Source of the DNA: CALGLS01 sp965222105
GTDB lineage: Bacteria > Bacteroidota > Bacteroidia > Chitinophagales > Saprospiraceae
Reading direction: 5' to 3'
Assembly (NCBI GenBank): GCA_965222105.1
Contig: CBDCTQ010000083.1
Location: 1-64,000, forward strand
Length of the DNA: 64,000 nt
Shown here one piece after another: positions 56,878-64,000 of this stretch. How positions within the stretch are numbered: the stretch's first letter is position 1; each line of letters begins with the position of its first letter. A program made the translations under genes and the position numbers. Below the pieces are notes generated by a model that was given only the letters and a program-made list of their open reading frames with translations, was not told where the DNA came from and did no database searches.

Positions 56878-56885
56878 TACCTTTG
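56878..56885 (+). promoter_or_regulatory. Bacteroidota promoter of guaB, apparently leaderless
   Basis: TACCTTTG matches TAnnTTTG, and a TTG at 56853-56855 sits 22 nt upstream as a possible -33 element. The guaB ATG is only 3 nt after the element, so the predicted transcription start falls at the start codon. Confidence 0.55.
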
Positions 56886-56888
56886 CAC

Positions 56889-58382
56889 ATGGAAAGAGAA
56901 AAAACAACCCGCCTGGTCGGCGAAAGCAAATTTGCCCTTGAGGCACTCACCTTCGACGACGTATTGCTCCAACCAGCATTTTCAGAAGTACTCCCCCGCG
57001 AAGTAGACATAGGTACCCAGCTCACCCGCGACATCCGGCTCAACGTCCCCATCGTTTCCGCGGCTATGGATACCGTTACCGAAAACAAACTCGCCATCGC
57101 CATCGCCCGGCAGGGAGGCATCGGCATCATCCACAAAAATATGGACATTGCCGAACAAGCCGAACAGGTGCGCAGCGTCAAGCGGTCGGAAAGCGGTATG
57201 ATCATCGACCCCGTCACTTTGGGCGTCGACGCCGTTGTAGGCGAAGCCCTTGACCTGATGAAACAATACAAGATCGGCGGCATCCCCATCGTCAATAGCG
57301 ACCAACAACTACTGGGCATCCTCACCAACCGCGACCTCCGCTTCGAGACCAACCGCAAAAAGCCCATCAGGGAATTGATGACCGCCACCAACCTCATCAC
57401 TGCTCCGGAGGGAACCACCCTGGAGCAAGCCAGAGACATCCTCCAACGCCACAAGATCGAAAAACTACCCGTAACCGATCGCAACAACACCCTGGTCGGA
57501 CTGATTACCTACAAAGACATTATGAAGGTGGAAGATTTTCCGCATTCCTGCAAAGATTCCCTCGGACGGCTGGTGGTCGGCGCTGCGGTGGGAGTCACCA
57601 AAGACATTCTTCAACGAGTGGACGCCCTCGTGAAGGTGGGCGTCGACGTCATCTGTATCGACACCGCCCACGGCCACTCTGCCGGCGTATTGCAGACCAT
57701 CCGGTTGGTCAAAGAGCATTACCCCGACCTACAGATCATCGGTGGAAATGTGGCGACCGGCGAAGGCGCCAGGGCGCTGGTCGACGCAGGTGTGGACGGA
57801 GTCAAAGTAGGCGTCGGTCCCGGCAGTATTTGCACCACCCGCATCGTGGCGGGCGTGGGGGTGCCCCAGCTATCGGCCATATTCGAGGCAGCGCAGGGCA
57901 TCAAAAACACCGGGGTGCCCATCATCGGCGACGGGGGCATCCGGTTTACCGGCGACATTCCCAAGGCCATCGCCGCCGGCGCCAGCACCATCATGGCCGG
58001 TGGCCTGTTTGCCGGCGTGGAAGAAGCCCCGGGAGAGACCATCATCTTCGATGGTCGAAAATTTAAAGTCTACCGAGGCATGGGTTCGATTGGCGCCATG
58101 GAATTGGGCTCAAAAGACCGGTACTTCCAGGACGTAGAGGCCGACATTAAAAAACTGGTGCCCGAAGGCATCGAAGGCCGCGTACCGTACAAGGGAACGG
58201 TGGCTGAGGTGATGGTGCAATACATCGGCGGGCTGCGCGCCAGTATGGGCTACTGTGGTGCGCAGACCATTGCCGAATTGCAGAATGCCCGTTTTGTAAA
58301 AATAACCTCGGCGGGCATTACGGAAAGCCACCCTCACAACATTACTATTACAAAAGAATCGCCCAACTACAGCCGACGTTGA
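56889..58382 (+). CDS. guaB: Inosine-5'-monophosphate dehydrogenase (497 aa)
   Basis: Oxidises IMP to XMP with NAD+, the committed step of GMP synthesis in the cytoplasm. The N-terminal ALTFDDVLLQPAFSEVLPREVD motif is typical. Two CBS domains lie at about residues 95-215 (VVGEALDLMKQYKIGGIPIVN, QARDILQRHKIEKLPVTD). The catalytic loop GPGSICTTRIVAGVG holds Cys315. The flap (YRGMGSIGAM) and the potassium-site loop (GGDGGIRFTGDIPKA-type) are in place. I choose the ATG at 56889; the codons before it (TTG CAC) are part of the -7 promoter element. Convergent with the next gene, 2 bp apart. Confidence 0.96.
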   Translation: MEREKTTRLVGESKFALEALTFDDVLLQPAFSEVLPREVDIGTQLTRDIRLNVPIVSAAMDTVTENKLAIAIARQGGIGIIHKNMDIAEQAEQVRSVKRSESGMIIDPVTLGVDAVVGEALDLMKQYKIGGIPIVNSDQQLLGILTNRDLRFETNRKKPIRELMTATNLITAPEGTTLEQARDILQRHKIEKLPVTDRNNTLVGLITYKDIMKVEDFPHSCKDSLGRLVVGAAVGVTKDILQRVDALVKVGVDVICIDTAHGHSAGVLQTIRLVKEHYPDLQIIGGNVATGEGARALVDAGVDGVKVGVGPGSICTTRIVAGVGVPQLSAIFEAAQGIKNTGVPIIGDGGIRFTGDIPKAIAAGASTIMAGGLFAGVEEAPGETIIFDGRKFKVYRGMGSIGAMELGSKDRYFQDVEADIKKLVPEGIEGRVPYKGTVAEVMVQYIGGLRASMGYCGAQTIAELQNARFVKITSAGITESHPHNITITKESPNYSRR

Positions 58383-58384
58383 TG

Positions 58385-59005
58385 CTACCGCCGCCGACCA
58401 AAAATACCCAATCGCAGCGTAAGGGTGGTCACCAATCCATTCAGGGCGTCCGGTTCGATGCCGGTAGATGCTTCGTTGATGCCGTCGATCCACCGATAAC
58501 CGACGGTTCCGGCCAATTTGCAAAAACGGAAAATATTCAGTTCTACCCCTGCCTCTGGCGTGACCACAAAAAAGGCATCTGACTGGTTGAAAAACTGGTC
58601 TTCAAAATCCACTTCAAGGGCGCCCCACCCCACCCGCACGCTGGAATAGAGATGCAGCAGCTTGTGCTGGTTGAATGTCGTACCCACCCATAGTCCGCCA
58701 TGTCCCATTTCGATGGATTCAATTCCTTCTTCAAAAAAAGATTCGTCCACTACCCCCAGTCCATAAGCACCGATAAAAAAATTGCGAAACAAAAGTGCAC
58801 CCCCACCGCCACCCGACACTTCAAAGTCGTCGCCGATGTAGTTGTACTCGGAAATAAAGGCGCCAAAAATTCCGCGTAGTTTCAGAGAGTTAAACAGGGT
58901 TTCTTCTTTGTAGACATGTCTGGAGTTGTAGTTGTCATCGTCTTCTTGGGCAAATGCAGTGCTCCAAAAAAGGAGCGCGATAAATAAAGGAAGGATCGTT
59001 TTCAT
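58385..59005 (-). CDS. Exported beta-barrel-like protein of unknown function (206 aa)
   Basis: A signal peptide (MKTILPLFIALLFWSTAFAQ) and an acidic segment (EDDDNYNSRHVYKEE) are followed by repeated amphipathic strands with Gly and aromatic residues: GIFGAFISEYNYIGDDFEV, GGGGGALLFRNFFIGAYGLG, LHLYSSVRVGWGALEV, TVGYRW and LTLRLGIFGRRR. This pattern suggests a small outer-membrane beta-barrel of eight to ten strands, without a motif that fixes the family. It ends 2 bp from the end of guaB on the other strand. Confidence 0.78.
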   Translation of the reverse strand: MKTILPLFIALLFWSTAFAQEDDDNYNSRHVYKEETLFNSLKLRGIFGAFISEYNYIGDDFEVSGGGGGALLFRNFFIGAYGLGVVDESFFEEGIESIEMGHGGLWVGTTFNQHKLLHLYSSVRVGWGALEVDFEDQFFNQSDAFFVVTPEAGVELNIFRFCKLAGTVGYRWIDGINEASTGIEPDALNGLVTTLTLRLGIFGRRR

Positions 59006-59301
59006 ACGAGTTGTGATTTACAGATTTAAGATTTATTGCACTGATGTATATGTTCCATTTCGGCCTGAGCGGAAAAAAAGGACTAATTCGGAACTCATTA
59101 AGTTTATTTTTTATGCGAAACGCTTTCAGAAAGAGTCGCAAATTTTTTAGGTTCAAAATGCTGGGATAATTCTGTGACTTTTTTATAAATTAGCGGGTCT
59201 TAAAAAAGACTGTACTTTTACACCCCAACCCCTTCTTACCTGATCAGCCCTGATTACAACAGTATAAATACAATATTCATTTAATATAAAACCAACGTTA
59301 G

Positions 59302-60534
59302 ATGAGAAATCCAGTTCCTTTGCTATTCGTGCTGCTGGGCATATGGATAGTAGGCGGTGCTTTGCTTTGGCAAAACAACTGTTGCACTCCCGCCCTCACC
59401 GGTCTTTCGGTGATGGATGGTGCCACCACAGTTGCCTCCAACCCCGCCAGTAATTTTCATTTCCTGTTTAGCGGAAGCGAACCGGTGGCCATCGGCACGG
59501 TAGACGATGACCTGAAAAAGATCACCACCTATCTCAACGACCACCCGGACAAATACATGACCATCGTGGGCCGCTACACCAACGACGAAACAAACCCGTC
59601 TGCCGGCCAGGCCGGTTTTGCCAACCTCGGACTGGCAAGGGCCGACCAGGTGAGGCAGTACCTCGTTGGGCTGGGCGTTCCGGCAGACCAATTATACACC
59701 GCCTCCAAGCTGGTCGACAACCTCTCTTTCTACGACGATAAGACCTACGAAGCCATCGGCTGGAACTTCGATGAGGTCGCTTATAACATTTCTTTTACCG
59801 ATCCGGACAATAATTTCAAAAATACTTATGCAGACGATTTTATTTTCCCAAATTCGTCATTCGACTACAACCAACCCCTCTCCGCCGGCTTCAAAACAGC
59901 ATTGGGCAAAACCGGAGAATACCTCAAAAAGAACGGAGAACGCTCCATGCTGATCACCGGTCACCACATAGAGGGAGAAGAAAATACCAGCATGCTTCCC
60001 GACCTGGGACTGGCCCGGGCCAACGCCATCAAAAAGGTGTTTTCGGAAATGGGAGTGCCCGCCAATCAGCTCGACATTACGAGCAACCTCAAAGACCTGT
60101 TTTTCTTCAAAGGACAGGCCGGAGGCGCTGCCACTTATACTTTCTCGGCTTCCGCCAAATCGGATAACCGGCTGGCAGAGGTGGAAAAACGGCTTCGGGC
60201 CCAACCCTTGATTCTCTATTTCGGTACCAACCGCGATGAATTAAACCTAACGACTGAACAACGACAATACCTCGCCGACCTGATCTATTACCTCGACAAT
60301 AAAAACGGAGGGGCCGTCAATGCCATCGGTCATACCGACAATGTGGGTGACAGCAGTTATAACTACCGCCTTTCCAGGAAAAGGGCAGAATTTGTGCAAA
60401 ACTACCTGACCAGAAACAACATCAACAACCAGCAGATCAACACCTCCGGCAAAGGATTTGACCAACCCGCTTCTACCAATCAAACCGAAGAAGGCCGGGC
60501 CAAAAACAGGAGGGTCGTGATCTCCATAAAATAA
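59302..60534 (+). CDS. OmpA-family protein with three OmpA-like modules (410 aa)
   Basis: A single N-terminal membrane segment (PLLFVLLGIWIVGGALLW, then NNCC) anchors or exports the protein. Three modules with the OmpA peptidoglycan-binding pattern follow. The first (~45-130; GRYTNDE...LGLARADQVRQYL) and second (~200-290; TGHHIEGEEN...LGLARANAIKKVF) are degenerate. The third (~301-410) is canonical: YFGTNRDELN, GHTDNVGDSSYNYRLSRKRAEFV and RAKNRRVVI, with the TDN and NRR residues that contact peptidoglycan. A triple OmpA array is unusual; most family members have one. The CC pair could be a lipoprotein-type acylation site, but it lacks a proper lipobox, so membrane anchoring is the safer reading. 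It is followed 78 bp later by the HhH coiled-coil protein. Confidence 0.88.
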   Translation: MRNPVPLLFVLLGIWIVGGALLWQNNCCTPALTGLSVMDGATTVASNPASNFHFLFSGSEPVAIGTVDDDLKKITTYLNDHPDKYMTIVGRYTNDETNPSAGQAGFANLGLARADQVRQYLVGLGVPADQLYTASKLVDNLSFYDDKTYEAIGWNFDEVAYNISFTDPDNNFKNTYADDFIFPNSSFDYNQPLSAGFKTALGKTGEYLKKNGERSMLITGHHIEGEENTSMLPDLGLARANAIKKVFSEMGVPANQLDITSNLKDLFFFKGQAGGAATYTFSASAKSDNRLAEVEKRLRAQPLILYFGTNRDELNLTTEQRQYLADLIYYLDNKNGGAVNAIGHTDNVGDSSYNYRLSRKRAEFVQNYLTRNNINNQQINTSGKGFDQPASTNQTEEGRAKNRRVVISIK

Positions 60535-60612
60535 ATCCCCCTTTCGGGAAAATCACCCGGAAACAACCGGGGCAGAACAACCACTTTTTAAAAAACAAAA
60601 CAACTACAAACC

Positions 60613-62493
60613 ATGATACCTTGTGCATTACTTCCCTGGCTGATAGGCATTGGCTCCGCTCTACTTGGTGGCCTCATCGGTTGGTTCCTCCGCAGCGGCA
60701 GGATCAGAGAATTGACTACCAGCCTGGAATCTAAAAACCGCGACTACATCGCCTTGCAGGGAGAATACGACACCTCTGTCAACAACTACAACACCCTCTC
60801 CGTCAAATGCAACGACCTGGAAGGCCAACTCAACTCCTGGCGAAACAAATACAATTCCCTCCAACTGGCCTTCGACAAACACAAAGAAGAATGCGAAGCT
60901 AATATCGCCAATTACAAAACCGAGGTCGCCAACTGGGAAACCAAATACGGCGATCTGGAGATCAAACTCGGCGAATGGTCGTCGAGATACGCCAAACTCG
61001 AAGCCGATTATAAAAAACTCAAACTGGATCACGAAGGATTGATCGCCGACTGGTCGTCGAAATACAAAGGACTGGAGGCGGACTATGCCAAACTCAACGG
61101 CGACTTCGATGCCTACAAATCCGATTATTCGACGAAATATGCCAATCTGGAAGTCAGTTACAACAACGCCGTCAAAGAAAAAGACGAAATCCACCTTTCT
61201 TTTACCAACTTCAAAACCGAATCGGATAAAGCCAATACCGATTGGGACAGCAAATACAACCTCCTCCTCGGAAGGTTCAACGATGCTGAAGCCAAACTTC
61301 AGGAAAAACCCACGGAGATCGAAGTGATCAAAGAAGTGGAAAAACCCGTGGAGATCATCAAGGAAGTAGAAGTGATCAAAGAGGTAGAAGTGCCCGTGGA
61401 GGTCATCAAAGAGCTGGAGGTGATCAAAGAAGTGGAGGTGCCCGTCGAAATGATCAAGGAGGTAGAAGTGATCAAAGAAATAGAAAAACCCGTGGAGGTC
61501 ATTAAAGAGATCGAAGTCATCAAAGAAGTAGAAGTACCCGTCGAAATGATCAAAGAGGTCGAAGTGATTAAAGAGATAGAAAAACCCGTGGAGGTCATCA
61601 AAGAAGTAGAAGTCATCAAAGAGGTAGAGGTGATCAAAGAAGTGGAAAAACCCGTCGAGGTCATTAAAGAAGTAGAGGTCATCAAGGAAGTAGAAGTCAT
61701 CAAAGAAGTGGAAGTACCTGTAGAAGTGGTCAAAGAGATCGAGATCGTCAAAGAAGTGGAAAAACCCGTGGAGGTCATCAAGGAAGTGGAAGTGATCAAA
61801 GAAGTCGAACTCATCAAGGAGGTACCCGTAGAAGTGATTAAGGAGATCGAGATCATCAAAGAAGTGGAAAAACCCGTCGAGGTCATTAAAGAGGTGGAAG
61901 TGATCAAAGAAGTAGTAAAAGAAGTGGAGGTGGTGAAGGAAGTCAAAGTACCCGTAGAGGTGGTCAAAGAAGTGGAAGTGATCAAAGAGGTGGAAATCGT
62001 AAAAGAAGTACCGGTGGAGATCATCAAAGAAGTGGAAGTGGTCAAACAGATCGACTTTGATATGCTTCAGAAAATGATGACCAACCTCGACACGGTGGAG
62101 GTATCCCGCACCGAAAAGCCCGCCCGTCAGAGCAAAGCTAAAACCACTAAAAAAAGAGCCACAAAATCCAGCAGTAAAAAGACGGCTAAACGGGCCGTCA
62201 AAAAAACGACCAAACGAAAAGCAACAGCCGTAAAACCCAAAAAGGACAACCTCAAAAGGATTGAAGGCATCGGACCAGCCATCGAAAAATTGCTCAACAA
62301 GGAAGGCATCACTACTTTTGGACAATTGGCTAAAACCAGGGCAACCACCATCCGCAAAATACTCGAAAAGGCAGGCCCCCGGTTCCACATGCACAACCCC
62401 ACCACCTGGCCCCGTCAATCGGGCATGGCTGCCAAAGGACAATGGGATAAACTCAAAAAATGGCAGGACGAATTGGACGGCGGCCGCAAATAA
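60613..62493 (+). CDS. Membrane-anchored coiled-coil protein with VEVIKEV repeats and a helix-hairpin-helix tail (626 aa)
   Basis: No named family known to me. Residues 5-26 form one membrane segment (ALLPWLIGIGSALLGGLIGWF), placing the rest in the cytoplasm or periplasm. Residues ~30-230 are a coiled coil with recurring W(E/S)xKY and KLEADYKKLK-type units. Residues ~235-480 are about 30 steps of (E/I)VxKEVE(V/K)PVEVIKEVE. Residues ~500-545 are strongly basic (KTTKKRATKSSSKKTAKR), like a histone H1 tail. The last ~80 residues are a helix-hairpin-helix module, KRIEGIGPAIEKLLNKEGI, ending in GPRFHMHNPTTWPRQ and KKWQDELDGGRK. HhH modules usually bind DNA, so a DNA-binding, membrane-tied protein is the simplest reading; this is inference. 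The gene may be co-transcribed with the OmpA-family gene upstream. Confidence 0.85.
   Translation: MIPCALLPWLIGIGSALLGGLIGWFLRSGRIRELTTSLESKNRDYIALQGEYDTSVNNYNTLSVKCNDLEGQLNSWRNKYNSLQLAFDKHKEECEANIANYKTEVANWETKYGDLEIKLGEWSSRYAKLEADYKKLKLDHEGLIADWSSKYKGLEADYAKLNGDFDAYKSDYSTKYANLEVSYNNAVKEKDEIHLSFTNFKTESDKANTDWDSKYNLLLGRFNDAEAKLQEKPTEIEVIKEVEKPVEIIKEVEVIKEVEVPVEVIKELEVIKEVEVPVEMIKEVEVIKEIEKPVEVIKEIEVIKEVEVPVEMIKEVEVIKEIEKPVEVIKEVEVIKEVEVIKEVEKPVEVIKEVEVIKEVEVIKEVEVPVEVVKEIEIVKEVEKPVEVIKEVEVIKEVELIKEVPVEVIKEIEIIKEVEKPVEVIKEVEVIKEVVKEVEVVKEVKVPVEVVKEVEVIKEVEIVKEVPVEIIKEVEVVKQIDFDMLQKMMTNLDTVEVSRTEKPARQSKAKTTKKRATKSSSKKTAKRAVKKTTKRKATAVKPKKDNLKRIEGIGPAIEKLLNKEGITTFGQLAKTRATTIRKILEKAGPRFHMHNPTTWPRQSGMAAKGQWDKLKKWQDELDGGRK
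61318..62052 (+). repeat. VEVIKEV repeat region in the 626-aa protein
   Basis: The coding unit (GAA GTG/GTA ATC AAA GAA/GAG GTG/GTA) repeats with many synonymous changes over 735 bp, so the repeat is old or under protein-level selection. The same unit occurs in the gene at 62931 (about 63170-63450). Confidence 0.9.
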
Positions 62494-62930
62494 CCGGAAC
62501 GTCTCCCTTTTTCTTACAATAAAAAACGAGTACGGGATGTATTCGAGGAATTTCTCGCCACAAACCTGCCTGACGGCAGTCAGGGACTCTAAGACACGGA
62601 GCCACACAGAGGTTTTCTCCCTGCCTGTCGGCCAATGTCGTTAAGTTAGGTTTATTTTTATATATAACTAACTGAAAAAATTATGTTCGCGAGATATCTC
62701 TGAGATTGTGCGTTTAATTATTGTGGCCTCTGGCTACATTTTTCAACGAGTTATACATATAAAAAATGCAATCTTAATGACATTGGCCTGTCGGCAGGCA
62801 GGTGTGAATCTTTGTCTCTTCGTGCCTTTGTGGTAAGAACCGCAACGATTTCCGCCATTCGGCGGTACTTGCCCCGCCCTGCGGGGACAGGACTGTAAAC
62901 ACTCATAAAAAACTTAAAACCTTTATTCTA
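62494..62930. other. Intergenic region with inverted, repeat-like segments
   Basis: At 62557-62610 the plus strand has CCACAAA, CCTGCCTGACGGCAG and a CTCTAAGACACGGAGCC segment. At 62786-62836, in inverse order, it has GCCTG-TCGG-CAGGC (a hairpin), CTTCGTGCCTTTGTGG. These are related elements in opposite orientation around a 200-bp AT-rich centre. Two further hairpins, CCGCC-ATTC-GGCGG (62852-62865) and CCCCGC-CCT-GCGGGG (62872-62886), precede the next gene. No gene is supported here. Confidence 0.6.
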
Positions 62931-63854
62931 ATGGAAAAAAACAAGCTCATCAGCAAGGTGGCTAAAGCAGCAAAAATCTCTGAGGCGAAAGCCAGAATCG
63001 CCTACGAAACCATCCTCAAAGAGGGGAAAGGCTGGCGCAAACAAAGCCTCAAAACGGTCAAAGTAAAAGACCAGAAAGCCGTCGCCGTAAAGGGCAAACA
63101 AACCATCAAAAAGGTACAACTGAAAAAGGAAGTGCCCGTAAAAACAACCAACACACGGGAAAAGGTAAAAACCATAGAGGTCATCAAAGAAGTACCCGTA
63201 GAAGTGATCAAAGAAGTGGAAAAAGTGAAGACCGTGGAGGTGGTCAAAGAAGTGCCCGTGGAAGTGGTCAAAGAAATGGTCAAAGAGGTAAAAGTGGTCA
63301 AGGAAGTACCTGTGGAAGTCATCAAAGAGATCACCCTCATCCGGGAGGTGGTCGTTGAAAAACCCGTAGAAGTGATCAAAGAAGTAGAAGTAATCAAAGA
63401 GGTACCCGTAGAGATTGTCAAAGAGGTGGAGGTGGTCAAATCGATCGACATAGAGTCGCTCAAAAAAATGATGGCCAAAATGGGTACGGTCGAAGTGTCC
63501 AAAAAAGTAGTGGGCGAAACCCGCAATAGAAAAGAAGCCAAAATCGTTTCCCGAAAGGAGATCAAACCCAAAAAGACAGCCACCCGGAAAAAAACGGTTA
63601 CCAAAAAAGACAACCTTAAAAAGATCGAAGGCATTGGGCCCAAGATCGAAAAGCTCCTCTACGCCGAAGGCATCACCACTTTTCTGAAACTATCCAAAAC
63701 CTCTGCCAGAGCCATCCGGAAAATACTGGACAAAGCCGGTCCTAAATTCCAGATGCACGAACCCAAAACATGGCCCAAGCAGTCTGCCATGGCCGCCAAA
63801 GGCGATTGGGACAAACTGCTCAAATGGCAAGACCAACTAAAAGGCGGCAGATAA
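62931..63854 (+). CDS. HU-like N-terminus fused to VEVIKEV repeats and a helix-hairpin-helix tail (307 aa)
   Basis: The first ~32 residues (MEKNKLISKVAKAAKISEAK ... AYETILKEG) match the N-terminal helices of HU-type DNA-binding proteins (xKxxLIxKVAxKAxIS), but the beta-arm part of HU is missing. A basic stretch and VEVIKEVEKV-type repeats follow (residues ~80-175), then a lysine/arginine-rich segment (KEAKIVSRKEIKPKKTATRK). The final ~80 residues are the same helix-hairpin-helix module as in the preceding gene: KKIEGIGPKIEKLLYAEGI, then GPKFQMHEPKTWPKQ. No membrane segment. The protein is a paralogue of the 626-aa protein with the anchor replaced by an HU-like end. A nucleoid role is plausible but unproved. 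A terminator follows. Confidence 0.85.
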   Translation: MEKNKLISKVAKAAKISEAKARIAYETILKEGKGWRKQSLKTVKVKDQKAVAVKGKQTIKKVQLKKEVPVKTTNTREKVKTIEVIKEVPVEVIKEVEKVKTVEVVKEVPVEVVKEMVKEVKVVKEVPVEVIKEITLIREVVVEKPVEVIKEVEVIKEVPVEIVKEVEVVKSIDIESLKKMMAKMGTVEVSKKVVGETRNRKEAKIVSRKEIKPKKTATRKKTVTKKDNLKKIEGIGPKIEKLLYAEGITTFLKLSKTSARAIRKILDKAGPKFQMHEPKTWPKQSAMAAKGDWDKLLKWQDQLKGGR

Positions 63855-63902
63855 AAACACCGTTGCCTGAACTGAAAACGATGCTAATAAATCCAACAAA
63901 CT

Positions 63903-63935
63903 CCGCTGCCTAATTTCAGGTAGCGGTTTTTTTTT
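63903..63935 (+). terminator. Rho-independent terminator after the 307-aa gene
   Basis: CCGCTGCCT (63903-63911) pairs with AGGTAGCGG (63918-63926) in a 9-bp stem with one G-U pair and a 6-nt loop, followed by nine T residues. It lies about 50 nt after the stop at 63854. Confidence 0.93.
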
Positions 63936-63982
63936 GAAATGGTTTCTAAAACAATTTATTCGGTATTTCCGTATTTAATCCC

Positions 63983-63990
63983 TACTTTTG
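63983..63990 (+). promoter_or_regulatory. Bacteroidota -7 promoter element for a gene beyond the right edge
   Basis: TACTTTTG matches TAnnTTTG exactly. It follows the terminator directly, so a plus-strand gene probably starts just outside the window. Confidence 0.45.
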
Positions 63991-64000
63991 CGGGATATAC

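Noticed and set aside
60661..62607. Minus-strand open frame of ~648 codons opposite the 626-aa gene
   Set aside because: It is an antisense effect of repeated GAA/GTG/AAA codons; its translation is an improbable Phe/His/Asp-rich string, while the plus strand has a full domain layout.

Overview
The window is a piece of a Bacteroidota chromosome, most likely from a Saprospiria-like lineage (Lewinella/Haliscomenobacter type). The lineage call is an inference. It rests on several type IX secretion (T9SS) cargo proteins with both kinds of C-terminal sorting domain, a PorP/SprF-family outer-membrane protein, exact Bacteroidota -7 promoter elements (TAnnTTTG), and the absence of Shine-Dalgarno sequences before the genes. 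No rRNA, tRNA, CRISPR array or insertion sequence was recognised.

Positions 1-47.4 kb form an island of secreted giants, all on the minus strand. In transcription order they are: a 1262-aa protein with a type A sorting domain (47435-43647); a 145-aa secreted protein and a 2279-aa type A protein in one probable operon (42477-35176); a 7134-aa adhesin-like protein with about 100 tandem 51-residue repeats and a type B sorting domain (34942-13538); a PorP/SprF-like membrane protein (12816-11770); a 2974-aa type B protein with nine 92-residue repeats (11403-2479); and the 5' part of a further secreted protein that runs off the left edge (from about 1564) and carries apparent +1 frameshifts. The natural reading is a surface adhesin locus in which the SprF-like protein serves the type B giants, as sprF serves sprB in Flavobacterium johnsoniae. 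The gaps between these genes hold short tandem repeats and hairpins.

Positions 47.9-58.4 kb are mostly plus-strand single genes and short operons: an exported protein of unknown function, an FkbM-type methyltransferase, a PgcA-like phosphohexomutase followed by a protein-isoaspartate methyltransferase, a lipoprotein, two paralogous small secreted beta-sandwich proteins, a GlmM-type mutase, TadA (tRNA A34 deaminase) and GuaB (IMP dehydrogenase). GuaB has a -7 element only 3 nt before its ATG, suggesting a leaderless mRNA.

Positions 58.4-64 kb hold a small beta-barrel-like exported protein, an OmpA-family protein with three OmpA-like modules, and two related proteins built from VEVIKEV-type repeats, a lysine-rich basic stretch and the same helix-hairpin-helix tail. 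One of these has an N-terminal membrane anchor and a coiled coil; the other starts with an HU-like segment. The pair looks like DNA-binding proteins, one tied to the membrane, beside a peptidoglycan-binding protein. I consider this set and the 7134-aa higher-order repeat protein the most interesting content of the window.
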